From Nitrospira sp. Ga0074138 (GTDB lineage: Bacteria; Nitrospirota; Nitrospiria; Nitrospirales; Nitrospiraceae), in assembly GCA_001464735.1 (NCBI GenBank), contig LNDU01000027.1, positions 124,001 through 188,000 of the forward strand: a DNA stretch of 64,000 nucleotides. Reading direction: 5' to 3'. Below, piece after piece: positions 1-7,205 of this stretch. A model generated the notes under the pieces. That model was not told the DNA's origin, ran no database searches, and was given only the letters and a program-made list of their open reading frames with translations. Every line of letters starts with the position of its first letter. Positions within the stretch are counted from its first letter, which is position 1. Position numbers and translations under genes: made by a program.

Positions 1-305
1 TGTCTCTCCTTGGACACACGAATATTAGGGGCTTCAAGCGAAATCATATTGACATTGTGAAACCAACTGGCGTTGACCACCCTGTGTATCAATGGGTTAA
101 GCAGGGTGTCGTTGACTGTGCTGAGGGACATGCTGGAGGACCGTGTCCAAGAGTTCAGGAGTTGCAAGCGTTCTGTCGAAAACTCTAGTCGACGTCGATG
201 GCCTTTGAGCCTCAAATGGTTTCTCAATTGTACCTATCACCTCTATCCCGCTCCTTCAGTCGCTCCTCTGGCGAGCGCTCCACCTTCGATAGGTTTCCAA
301 TTGTG
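1..305. other. Non-coding stretch left of dnaE2
   Basis: I see no convincing gene here; the short open frames lack ribosome sites and family features. It lies beyond the 3' end of the leftward dnaE2 gene and is probably interior to the integrative element, because no copy of the tRNA-Thr 3' end (the expected distal attachment site) is present. Confidence 0.5.
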
Positions 306-3302
306 TTACATGTTTTGAACCGACAGAAGCCGCAGCTCTTTCACTATCAAGGTAATGGTACCAAGCTGTTCCTCGACCAGGCCCATTAGTGCATAGGCTT
401 GATTCGTGGCCAGCAGATGACAGGAGGTCCGGTAGGTTTCAGGAAACAGGGTCGCATCGTAGAGTCCCGTCTGATCTTCCAAGGTCATAAACTCCATCGG
501 CTCCCCCTTTTTCGTGGAGACGATCTTCTCCGTAAGGAGCCACCCAATCAGGGTCACTTCTTTTCCCACATACTGATCCAAATCCTTTGCAAGAATGCGC
601 TGGATACCAGTAAGCGCCTCTGTGGACAGATCGAGCGGATGGCAGTGGAGGGGAAAGCCGAAGAGCGCGAGTTCATGATGAAGCTTCTTCCGGGCTGAGT
701 ACTCGGCTGGGATCGGGATGGATCTCGGTGGCTTCGTCGCTAGCGATGCAAAGACGCGCCAGAGGAGGGCTGGTCTGGTGAGTTCACCGGCAATCGAATC
801 CAAGCATCCGGCTTTGATCAACAGTTTGGTTTGGGCGTAGTCCAGTTTTATCCGACAGAGGAAATCTGATAGTGAGCGATATGAACCATGCTGTTCTCGT
901 TCCGCAATAATCCGCTTGGCGAGATCTTCTTGAAGGCCTTTGATCTGCATGAGGCCCACGCGAACGGTGGTGCCTGATCCCGTGTAGGCCCATCCACTCG
1001 CGTTGATGTCCGGCGGAAGGATGGTCAGGCCCATGCGTCTCCCTTCAGACAGATAGGCGAAGGCCGAATAGTACCCGCCGCGATTGCTCACGACTGCGGC
1101 GATGAACTCGGCAGGATAGTGGGCTCTGAGGTAGGCAGATTTGAAACTGACTTGGGCGTAACTCGCACTGTGCGGCTTACAGAAGCTATAGCCCGCGAAG
1201 CTCATGATCATGGCCCAAATGGCATCGATCGCGAGCTGTTGGACACCACGGATTGTCGCTCCCTCGTAGAACTGCCGTTGGTAATCACGGAGTTGTCGTG
1301 CCTTATGTTTCTTGCTCAAGACCTTCCTCAGCTGGTCGCCGTCTTCGACGGAGAAGCCGCCCAGTGCGACCGCGACCTTCATGACATCTTCCTGGTAGAC
1401 CATGATGCCATGTGTTTCTTGAAGAACGTCATCCAGGAGGGGATGCAGCGAGCGGTACCGCTGTCCATGAGCGCGACGCACAAACTCATCCGCGAACACG
1501 TTCGCGGCGGGACGGATGATCGACGAAACGACCACGAGATACTCGAAGACATCAGCGACGGCGCGTCGTTCCGACGGCATCCCAGCCCAGAGCTTCCTGA
1601 GTAATAGCCTCGTCGCGGGAGATTCCACATAAAAACAGCCCATCGTCTCACCGCGTCGAATGAGATCGTTGGTGGCCTGATCACTGATCGGGTCCCATGT
1701 CGCATAATCGATCATGCGGCCAGTGTTACGGGCGACCGCCGCGATGGCATCACGGATGACGGCGAGAGAGCGATTGCCCAAGAGGTCGATCTTGACGAGC
1801 CCAGCGTCTTCTGTCTGATCCTTCTCCCACTGAATCACCGGCAAGTTGGAGGCTGAGATCTCGACCGGCACATACCGCCGGATCTCATCCGGAACTAATA
1901 CGACACCACCAGGATGGAGACCCAGGTTCCTGAAGTGGCCCTCCAGTTGCGTCGACCAGTAGAGGATCTCCGGCCAGGGCTCTCTGAGCTTTAAGGCTCT
2001 ACAGACATCCCGTGCCCAGTCTTGCACCGTCATGCCGGGCTGTACCTCAACGAAGTCCGCTCGTCGATCGAGAAAGTTCAACGCCTTCCCGGTCTCAACA
2101 TCGGGGAGGCCGTAGACCTTCGCGATCTCGCGCAAGGCCGCGCGCGTGGCGAGGGTGTTCTGATTGGCCACCATCGCCGCGTGCTGATGCCCATACTGCT
2201 TGAACACCCACTCGAGAATGGCCGGGCGTTCATCCCAAGGAAAGTCCACGTCGATGTCGGGTGGATCATGACGCCCGGGATTGAGGAACCGTTCAAACAG
2301 CAAGTTGTGCCTGATTGGATCCACATGTGTGATGCCGAGACAATAGGACACAATCGAGGCCGCGGCGGAGCCCCGCCCGCACGTTCTCGGCGCTTGTCGG
2401 ACGATTTCATCCACTACGAGAAAATAGTCAGCGTAGCCCTTCTCACGGATCACGGAGAGTTCCTTCTCGATCCGTTGTCGGACTGTCGGAGACAAGGTTC
2501 CATAGCGCCAAATAGCCCCTTCATACGTTTTTCGCTGCAACGTCTTGAAGGCAGCTTCAGAAGACAGCTGGCGGAAGGAGGGGAAGATGGTCTGTTTGAA
2601 GTCCCAATCGGTATGGCACTGTTCCGCAATCTGTCGCGTGTTGGCGATAGCCTCCGGCACGTGTGGCAGCTGTCGTGCGAGCACGGATTCCGGCATGAGC
2701 CAATGAGAGGGGAGCGCACAGTGGTCGGGCTTGAGTCGTGAGAGCGTTGTGTTCTCCGCAATCGCGCGTAGCAGCCGGTGAGCCTGATAGTCCGCTGGCT
2801 GGAGAAACGCGGCGCGGGTGGTGGCTACCGGCGGCAGTTTGAGTCTGCGGCTCAATGCGACCGCGTCTTGCAAGGATTCGCCCGGCGTGAGCTCGATATA
2901 AAGATCCTCTGCCGACTCTGCCTGCCAGGCAGTCACGGCGACGGGATCATCAGACAGCAACACCAGTCCCGTGCGATGCAGCGCCACGGTCTTGAGGAAA
3001 TCGAAGGACTCATCACAGTGGCGAGCGGACAGAATCCGGCAGAGATTGGCGTAACCGGTGGAGTTCTTCGCGAGCAACACGGCACGGTGCACACCGGAAA
3101 TTCGCTCCGCCCCTAAGATGGGCTTGAGTCCATGTTCACGCGCGACTTCGAGAAAGCGGATCGCGCCATAGAGTCCATTGGTATCGGTGAGGGCGAGAAA
3201 GTCCTGTCCTTGTGACTGAACCGAATGACAGAGGGCTTCCAGTGTGGGCACGCCCCACATTGGAGAATACGATGTATGTGTGTGCAGGTGGACAAAGGGC
3301 AC
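306..3302 (-). CDS. dnaE2: Error-prone DNA polymerase III alpha subunit, DnaE2/ImuC type
   Basis: This is a C-family DNA polymerase that performs translesion synthesis with ImuB after DNA damage. The 998-residue product opens with a PHP domain (HLHTHTSYS at residues 5-13). It carries the polymerase motif GRGSAAASIVSYCLG (309-323) and the metal-binding PDIDVDF (348-354). It ends in an OB-fold-like segment from about residue 900. The length suits DnaE2 (about 1000-1100) rather than replicative DnaE (about 1160). The start is GTG, directly after the TGA of imuB, so the two are translationally coupled. It is the last gene of a repressor-imuB-dnaE2 operon. I am confident in DnaE2 versus DnaE because of the length and the ImuB partner. 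Confidence 0.93.
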   Translation of the reverse strand: MPFVHLHTHTSYSPMWGVPTLEALCHSVQSQGQDFLALTDTNGLYGAIRFLEVAREHGLKPILGAERISGVHRAVLLAKNSTGYANLCRILSARHCDESFDFLKTVALHRTGLVLLSDDPVAVTAWQAESAEDLYIELTPGESLQDAVALSRRLKLPPVATTRAAFLQPADYQAHRLLRAIAENTTLSRLKPDHCALPSHWLMPESVLARQLPHVPEAIANTRQIAEQCHTDWDFKQTIFPSFRQLSSEAAFKTLQRKTYEGAIWRYGTLSPTVRQRIEKELSVIREKGYADYFLVVDEIVRQAPRTCGRGSAAASIVSYCLGITHVDPIRHNLLFERFLNPGRHDPPDIDVDFPWDERPAILEWVFKQYGHQHAAMVANQNTLATRAALREIAKVYGLPDVETGKALNFLDRRADFVEVQPGMTVQDWARDVCRALKLREPWPEILYWSTQLEGHFRNLGLHPGGVVLVPDEIRRYVPVEISASNLPVIQWEKDQTEDAGLVKIDLLGNRSLAVIRDAIAAVARNTGRMIDYATWDPISDQATNDLIRRGETMGCFYVESPATRLLLRKLWAGMPSERRAVADVFEYLVVVSSIIRPAANVFADEFVRRAHGQRYRSLHPLLDDVLQETHGIMVYQEDVMKVAVALGGFSVEDGDQLRKVLSKKHKARQLRDYQRQFYEGATIRGVQQLAIDAIWAMIMSFAGYSFCKPHSASYAQVSFKSAYLRAHYPAEFIAAVVSNRGGYYSAFAYLSEGRRMGLTILPPDINASGWAYTGSGTTVRVGLMQIKGLQEDLAKRIIAEREQHGSYRSLSDFLCRIKLDYAQTKLLIKAGCLDSIAGELTRPALLWRVFASLATKPPRSIPIPAEYSARKKLHHELALFGFPLHCHPLDLSTEALTGIQRILAKDLDQYVGKEVTLIGWLLTEKIVSTKKGEPMEFMTLEDQTGLYDATLFPETYRTSCHLLATNQAYALMGLVEEQLGTITLIVKELRLLSVQNM

Positions 3303-4487
3303 TCAAAAACTCCTCCCATAGCGAATGCTCTGTTCTCCGAATCGTGCATGGAGCGTGTCCAGGGCTACAGATAGTTTTTTCGCTCGGTCCTGTTTGCGTT
3401 GCTCCTCAAATGGTCGAGCATCGAACAGCACGCCTTGCTCGGCGTAACCGGTGAGACCCGCCGTACTCAAGGTCATGGCTCGCAAGCGAATCCGCCGGCG
3501 CATGGACTTCTGAAAGAGTGACAGCACCACGGAAGACAGTTCACATTCCCAGCAGGTCTCGGGAGTGACGCGCTCCCGCTTCGTCACCTCAATGTGATCG
3601 CTGTATCGGATTGTGAGGGACAGACTGCCACAAACGCGACGTTGACTCCGTAACGTTCGACAGAGCCGTTGTAGCGCGTCGAGCAATCGCCCGATCAGCA
3701 AGGGATCATCGATTTCATCCGGATCGAGAAGAACTGTCTCTTCAAGACTTGGCTGAATAGCTGGCGGTAACACCGGCAATGAGTCAATGCCCTGGGCCCA
3801 GCGGGAGAGTTGCCCAGCATAGTCTCCCAGCGCCAGTTCCAAGGCATCAACAGGACTTTCCGCCACGTCGCCGAGTGTGTCGAGGTTGAGATCATCGAGC
3901 CGCGACAGGATCTGCCGCATGCAGGGTCGCTGCAAGCCCGGGAGGGTGTGCACCGAAAGGGGAGCCATGAACATCGGCTCAGATCCTGGCCGGACATCGT
4001 ACAGTTCTGACGGCTCAATCAACGTCGCTGCGGTCTGGGCCACAAGCTTATTGCTGCCCACGCCAGCGACTCCGTCCAGCCGATACTGAGAAAGGATGTC
4101 CTGCTGGACCTTCGCCGCTACATCGTAGGCTGGTCCAAAGAGTCGTCCGGTCCCGGTCAGGTCCATCACAAAGGACCCTGGCTGAACCGGTTCCCAGACC
4201 GGAGCATAGCAGCTCACGATCTGAAGCAGCGATTCCTCCGCCGTGCGGATTCGAGACGGATTTGGGGAGAGGACGTGCAGGGCAGGACACATCCGTCGCG
4301 CTTGCTCGACGGACATTCCGATCGCAAGGCCTGCTTGTTCAGCTTCGGATGAAACTTCACGCAGGAGCGCCCGCGAGGTATTTAACGGAGCGATGGCCAG
4401 TGGTCGAGTCGAGAGGCTGGGATCGTGCAGCCGCGCGACGGCGACTTCAAAGGCAGGAATACCGAAGCACACAATCTGACGATCCAT
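3303..4487 (-). CDS. imuB: ImuB-like Y-family polymerase homologue, catalytically degenerate
   Basis: ImuB is a non-catalytic Y-family protein that bridges DnaE2 to the sliding clamp in the mutasome. The 394-residue product aligns with UmuC/DinB through the fingers and little-finger regions, but both catalytic sites are changed. The N-terminal DxD position reads G9-I10-P11. The usual SIDE acidic pair reads QPGS (102-105) while the flanking EPV and MDLTG are kept. A clamp-binding pentapeptide QGVLF (351-355) is retained. I chose the ATG at 4487, 19 bp after the repressor stop; the longer open frame overlaps the repressor. Loss of catalysis is read directly from the sequence; the bridging role is inferred from the family and from the adjoining dnaE2. 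An imuA gene, usual in such cassettes, is absent. Confidence 0.88.
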   Translation of the reverse strand: MDRQIVCFGIPAFEVAVARLHDPSLSTRPLAIAPLNTSRALLREVSSEAEQAGLAIGMSVEQARRMCPALHVLSPNPSRIRTAEESLLQIVSCYAPVWEPVQPGSFVMDLTGTGRLFGPAYDVAAKVQQDILSQYRLDGVAGVGSNKLVAQTAATLIEPSELYDVRPGSEPMFMAPLSVHTLPGLQRPCMRQILSRLDDLNLDTLGDVAESPVDALELALGDYAGQLSRWAQGIDSLPVLPPAIQPSLEETVLLDPDEIDDPLLIGRLLDALQRLCRTLRSQRRVCGSLSLTIRYSDHIEVTKRERVTPETCWECELSSVVLSLFQKSMRRRIRLRAMTLSTAGLTGYAEQGVLFDARPFEEQRKQDRAKKLSVALDTLHARFGEQSIRYGRSF

Positions 4488-4506
4488 GGTGCCAACAGTC
4501 GAGGCC

Positions 4507-5049
4507 TCACTTTCGGAGATGGCGGATGACGCCGACGACAATCCCTTCGATCTGAAAACTGTCCGAGGGCTTGATGATAATCGGCTGCATGGCGTCATTG
4601 GCGGGATGGAGTTCTACTGTACCGGCCTTACGGAGGTACGTCTTGATCGTGGCCTCGCCGTTTACCAAAGCGATCACGGTCTGGCCATTGCTGGCAGACG
4701 AGTGTTTCTGCACCACGACAATGTCACCCGAGAAGATACCCTCATTCTGCATAGACGTGCCCTTCACCCGAAGGGCGAAGGTCTCCCCACGACCAACCAT
4801 GCTCTTCGGCACCTCGACACGTTCCATCTGAGGAATCGGTTCGATCGGAGCCCCAGCGGCGACGACACCAGCGAGCGGAATCTGCGAGGAACTGAGTTGC
4901 ATCAGGGCCAGTTCCACCGTCATGGGAATCGGTACGATTTTCTGCTCGTACCGATTGATGGTTTGCCTCGTCACATTCAGGGTTTGCGCAAGAGTGTCCT
5001 GGGTCAATCCGAGAGAGGTCCGCACCTGTTTGAGTTCATGAGGCTGCAT
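4507..5049 (-). CDS. LexA/cI-like autocleaving repressor (HTH + S24 peptidase)
   Basis: The 180-residue protein is a probable SOS-type repressor of the imuB-dnaE2 operon. Residues 4-40 form an XRE-type HTH (LGLTQDTLAQTL, then VTRQTINRYE), unlike the winged helix of true LexA. The C-terminal half is an S24 domain with a cleavage site VAAG (A65-G66), nucleophile Ser99 in GTSM and general base Lys136 in ATIKTY. It is the first gene of the leftward operon. A perfect palindrome (5047-5067) covers its start codon, which suggests autorepression. There is no room for a Shine-Dalgarno sequence before the ATG if the palindrome is the operator, so the mRNA may be leaderless. RecA-stimulated cleavage is inferred from the family. 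Confidence 0.88.
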   Translation of the reverse strand: MQPHELKQVRTSLGLTQDTLAQTLNVTRQTINRYEQKIVPIPMTVELALMQLSSSQIPLAGVVAAGAPIEPIPQMERVEVPKSMVGRGETFALRVKGTSMQNEGIFSGDIVVVQKHSSASNGQTVIALVNGEATIKTYLRKAGTVELHPANDAMQPIIIKPSDSFQIEGIVVGVIRHLRK

Positions 5050-5067
5050 GTAACAAAATGTTACATG
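5047..5067. promoter_or_regulatory. Palindromic operator at the repressor start codon
   Basis: CATGTAAC-AAAAT-GTTACATG is a perfect 8-bp inverted repeat with a 5-bp spacer. Its left arm contains the start codon of the leftward LexA-like gene, and it ends 5 bp before the rightward HTH gene at 5072. It is the only strong dyad in the divergent interval, so it is the likely binding site of the repressor. It does not match the E. coli or B. subtilis SOS boxes. Confidence 0.65.
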
Positions 5068-5071
5068 GCTT

Positions 5072-5287
5072 ATGGAGAACTGTCAACTGGCTTCCCCTAC
5101 CTTTTCGGTATGGTCAAAAATTCTGAACCCTCTCATAAGTTCCACCGTGCCACACTACCGAATCGAAGGGAAGATCCTGGTGAAGCGAGAGGAGTTCGAC
5201 CGTTGGATGTCGGACTCACACGTCGTGAAGTCGGCTGACTTCCTGACAGCCATCAAACTGAGCCGCCCAGCATTGTCACGCTACTAA
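5072..5287 (+). CDS. Small excisionase-type HTH protein, probably N-terminally degenerate
   Basis: A 71-residue product in which VPHYRIEGKILVKREEFDRW (residues 26-45) matches the second half of the excisionase/HTH_17 fold: the wing with HYRI-G-KI, then the xEFDxW helix. The first helix and the usual leading LTxxEAAxxL segment are not recognisable, so the gene may be a truncated or diverged relic. It is divergent from the LexA-like gene and precedes a second HTH_17 gene and the integrase. It could be a directionality factor or a regulator of the element. I am unsure that it is functional. Confidence 0.45.
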   Translation: MENCQLASPTFSVWSKILNPLISSTVPHYRIEGKILVKREEFDRWMSDSHVVKSADFLTAIKLSRPALSRY

Positions 5288-5307
5288 GATAAAGGGGAAG
5301 TGAGATC

Positions 5308-5628
5308 ATGACACCACCAAGCCTTGATCAACTGATTCAGGATCCCGCAAAGGCGGCGATCCTACCACCGGAGATTGCGCAGGCCATCTTGATCGGACTC
5401 GCGTCGCTTCAGCCGTTGCTGGTTCAGCGGGCGCTAATGGGATCCTCTGACAAAGTAGGCGAGGAGGATCTGCTCACGATCGACCAAGTTGCAACAAGGC
5501 TGAAGCTCAGCCAGTATCGCGCCTATGAATTGTGCCGTCACGGAGAGCTGAAGGCCATCCGATTGGGAAAATCGGTGCGGGTGAAACCGTCCGATTTGCA
5601 CGCGTATATGGCGCAACATGGCGGTTGA
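5308..5628 (+). CDS. Excisionase-family HTH_17 DNA-binding protein
   Basis: The 106-residue protein has a C-terminal HTH_17/excisionase domain at about residues 53-104 (LLTIDQVATRLKLSQ, then YELCRHGELKAIRLGKSVRV). Its N-terminal 50 residues are helical and do not resemble anything I know. It has a clear ribosome site (aaaggggaagtgag) and sits 122 bp before the integrase in the same direction. Such proteins act as recombination directionality factors or as element regulators; which one applies here is inference from the neighbouring integrase. Confidence 0.75.
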   Translation: MTPPSLDQLIQDPAKAAILPPEIAQAILIGLASLQPLLVQRALMGSSDKVGEEDLLTIDQVATRLKLSQYRAYELCRHGELKAIRLGKSVRVKPSDLHAYMAQHGG

Positions 5629-5750
5629 AACTAGCAGGATACGAATCGTATCCTGTCCTCGTGGCCCGATGGAAATGCATTGAATTGGCGCTTCGAGAAC
5701 CGATGCAACCTGTGATTCGATTACTGAAGTCCCACAACAACTGGTGACGT

Positions 5751-7031
5751 ATGGCTTGTGTGCGAAAACGGCGCGGCAAATATGTGGTGGACTGGCGCGA
5801 TGGAGCGGGAGTGCGCCGCTGGAAGACCTTCGACAAGAAGACCGATGCGGATGCGCACCGTGATAAGGTCGGACCGGAAGCCCGGCAACGTTTGACATCG
5901 ACTGTTCCCGCCAGCATCACGTTGAAGGACTATGCCGAGCACTGGAAACAATTGATCGGCCATAGTCTGAAGTCGCGGACCATGGCGCGATACAGTGAAA
6001 TTCTCATGCAACATATCCTCCCGCGCTTTGAGAAGGTCGCAGTTCAAAAGCTGGAGCGAGGACCTATTAAGCTCTTACTCACTGACAAGCTCAACGAGGG
6101 ACTTCAGAAGCGTACCGTTCGCAATATCCATGCTGTGTTGAGAGCCATGCTGAATGCTGCGATTGACGATGGTCTTCTCAGCTCCAATCCAGCGGCAAAA
6201 TTAGGCCGAACGCTCAAGTTAACCACATCCAAGGCGACGAGGCAGGAAGAAATCAAAGCCTTCACCAAGGAGCAGCGGCACGTGTTCCTGGCCACGGCCT
6301 TGAAGGACACGCCCCGCTACTATCCGCTGTTCTTTGTCCTGGCCGGGACAGGTATGAGATTAGGGGAAGCCTTAGCGCTGCAAGTCGAGGATGTGGATCT
6401 TCAGGCCAAGACGATCCGCATTGTTCGTGCTTTTTCAGAAGATGGAGCGCTTGATACGCCCAAGTCTGGCCATGGACGCTCGGTAGATATCTCAAACTCT
6501 CTCACTGAGATGCTGGGATCTCATATCCGGGCACGCAAGCAAGACACGCTCAAATATGGATGGACTGATCGTCCTTCGTGGCTATTCGTGAGCAAGGTGG
6601 GTACCCCACTCGATGCGGCGAATGTGCGGAAGGGCATGACCCATGCGTTGAAGGCAGCGAAGTTGCCGACACATTTCACCCCCCATTGTTTGCGCCATAC
6701 GTACGCCTCCATTCTCCTGGCTGATAGCGTCAGCCCTGTCTATGTACAGGAACAACTTGGCCACGCCACGATTGAATTGACTGTCTCCACCTATGGTCGA
6801 TGGCTGAAGAAGAAAGCACCTGGTGCCTTGGATCGTCTCGACGCAATACCGTCTCAATCAGAGCGGGCGGTAGCACGTGGTAGCAAAGTGGTAGCAGACG
6901 GGGCCTACGCACACAATCCCCAGACCGGAAAGGTGGTGCAACTGCCTGAAATTCCTTGGGGAGGTGTGGAGCTGGCGAGAGGAATCGAACCTCCAACCTG
7001 CGGTTTACAAAACCGCTGCTCTGCCGATTGA
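5751..7031 (+). CDS. int: Tyrosine-type site-specific integrase
   Basis: The 426-residue recombinase has an N-terminal AP2-like DNA-binding arm (about 1-50), a core-binding SAM-like domain (about 55-150) and a catalytic domain with all expected residues: Arg203 (GTGMRLGEAL), Lys238 (TPKSGHGR), His312-xx-Arg315 (TPHCLRHTY), His338 (QLGHAT) and nucleophile Tyr348. It should integrate and excise the element at the neighbouring tRNA-Thr gene. The last 20 or so codons run antisense through the tRNA 3' half (reading ARGIEPPTCGLQNRC), so its C-terminus is written by the attachment site. This is the classic layout of an island integrase next to its target tRNA. The protein appears intact. Confidence 0.93.
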   Translation: MACVRKRRGKYVVDWRDGAGVRRWKTFDKKTDADAHRDKVGPEARQRLTSTVPASITLKDYAEHWKQLIGHSLKSRTMARYSEILMQHILPRFEKVAVQKLERGPIKLLLTDKLNEGLQKRTVRNIHAVLRAMLNAAIDDGLLSSNPAAKLGRTLKLTTSKATRQEEIKAFTKEQRHVFLATALKDTPRYYPLFFVLAGTGMRLGEALALQVEDVDLQAKTIRIVRAFSEDGALDTPKSGHGRSVDISNSLTEMLGSHIRARKQDTLKYGWTDRPSWLFVSKVGTPLDAANVRKGMTHALKAAKLPTHFTPHCLRHTYASILLADSVSPVYVQEQLGHATIELTVSTYGRWLKKKAPGALDRLDAIPSQSERAVARGSKVVADGAYAHNPQTGKVVQLPEIPWGGVELARGIEPPTCGLQNRCSAD

Positions 7032-7042
7032 GCTACGCCAGC
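6967..7042 (-). tRNA. tRNA-Thr (anticodon TGT)
   Basis: Read leftward from 7042, the sequence folds as a full cloverleaf. The acceptor stem GCTGGCG pairs with CGCCAGC. The D-arm carries AGCTCAATCGG. The anticodon stem GCGGT/ACCGC encloses TTTGTAA, giving anticodon TGT. The T-arm is GGAGGTTCGATTCCTC. CCA is encoded at 6969-6967. Its 3' end faces the integrase and is the probable integration site. Confidence 0.95.
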
Positions 7043-7075
7043 TCGCTTGCGAGTTGAGTCCACACGTCGCATCGC

Positions 7076-7105
7076 ACAGTACCAACAGGCCGGAGAATCT
7101 GTCAA
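7076..7105 (-). promoter_or_regulatory. Sigma-70 promoter for tRNA-Thr
   Basis: On the leftward strand TTGACA (7105-7100) is followed after 18 bp by TACTGT (7081-7076), about 34 bp before the mature tRNA 5' end. The -35 is a perfect match; the -10 is fair. Confidence 0.6.
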
Positions 7106-7149
7106 GAAATCTCCCACCCATCAGATCTCAGCCAAGTAACTGATATAAC

Positions 7150-7178
7150 TTGCATTAGATACCACGGGTCATTATTCT
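7150..7178 (+). promoter_or_regulatory. Sigma-70 promoter for the first flagellar regulator
   Basis: TTGCAT (7150-7155), a 17-bp spacer and TATTCT (7173-7178) lie 28 bp before the start at 7206. A housekeeping promoter here fits a class I regulator at the top of a sigma-54 cascade. Confidence 0.5.
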
Positions 7179-7205
7179 AACCCCGCATCGCAGTTCGCAT
7201 TCCAA

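Noticed and set aside
1119..1604. Rightward 161-residue frame inside dnaE2
   Set aside because: It is antisense to the conserved polymerase domain and lacks any family pattern.
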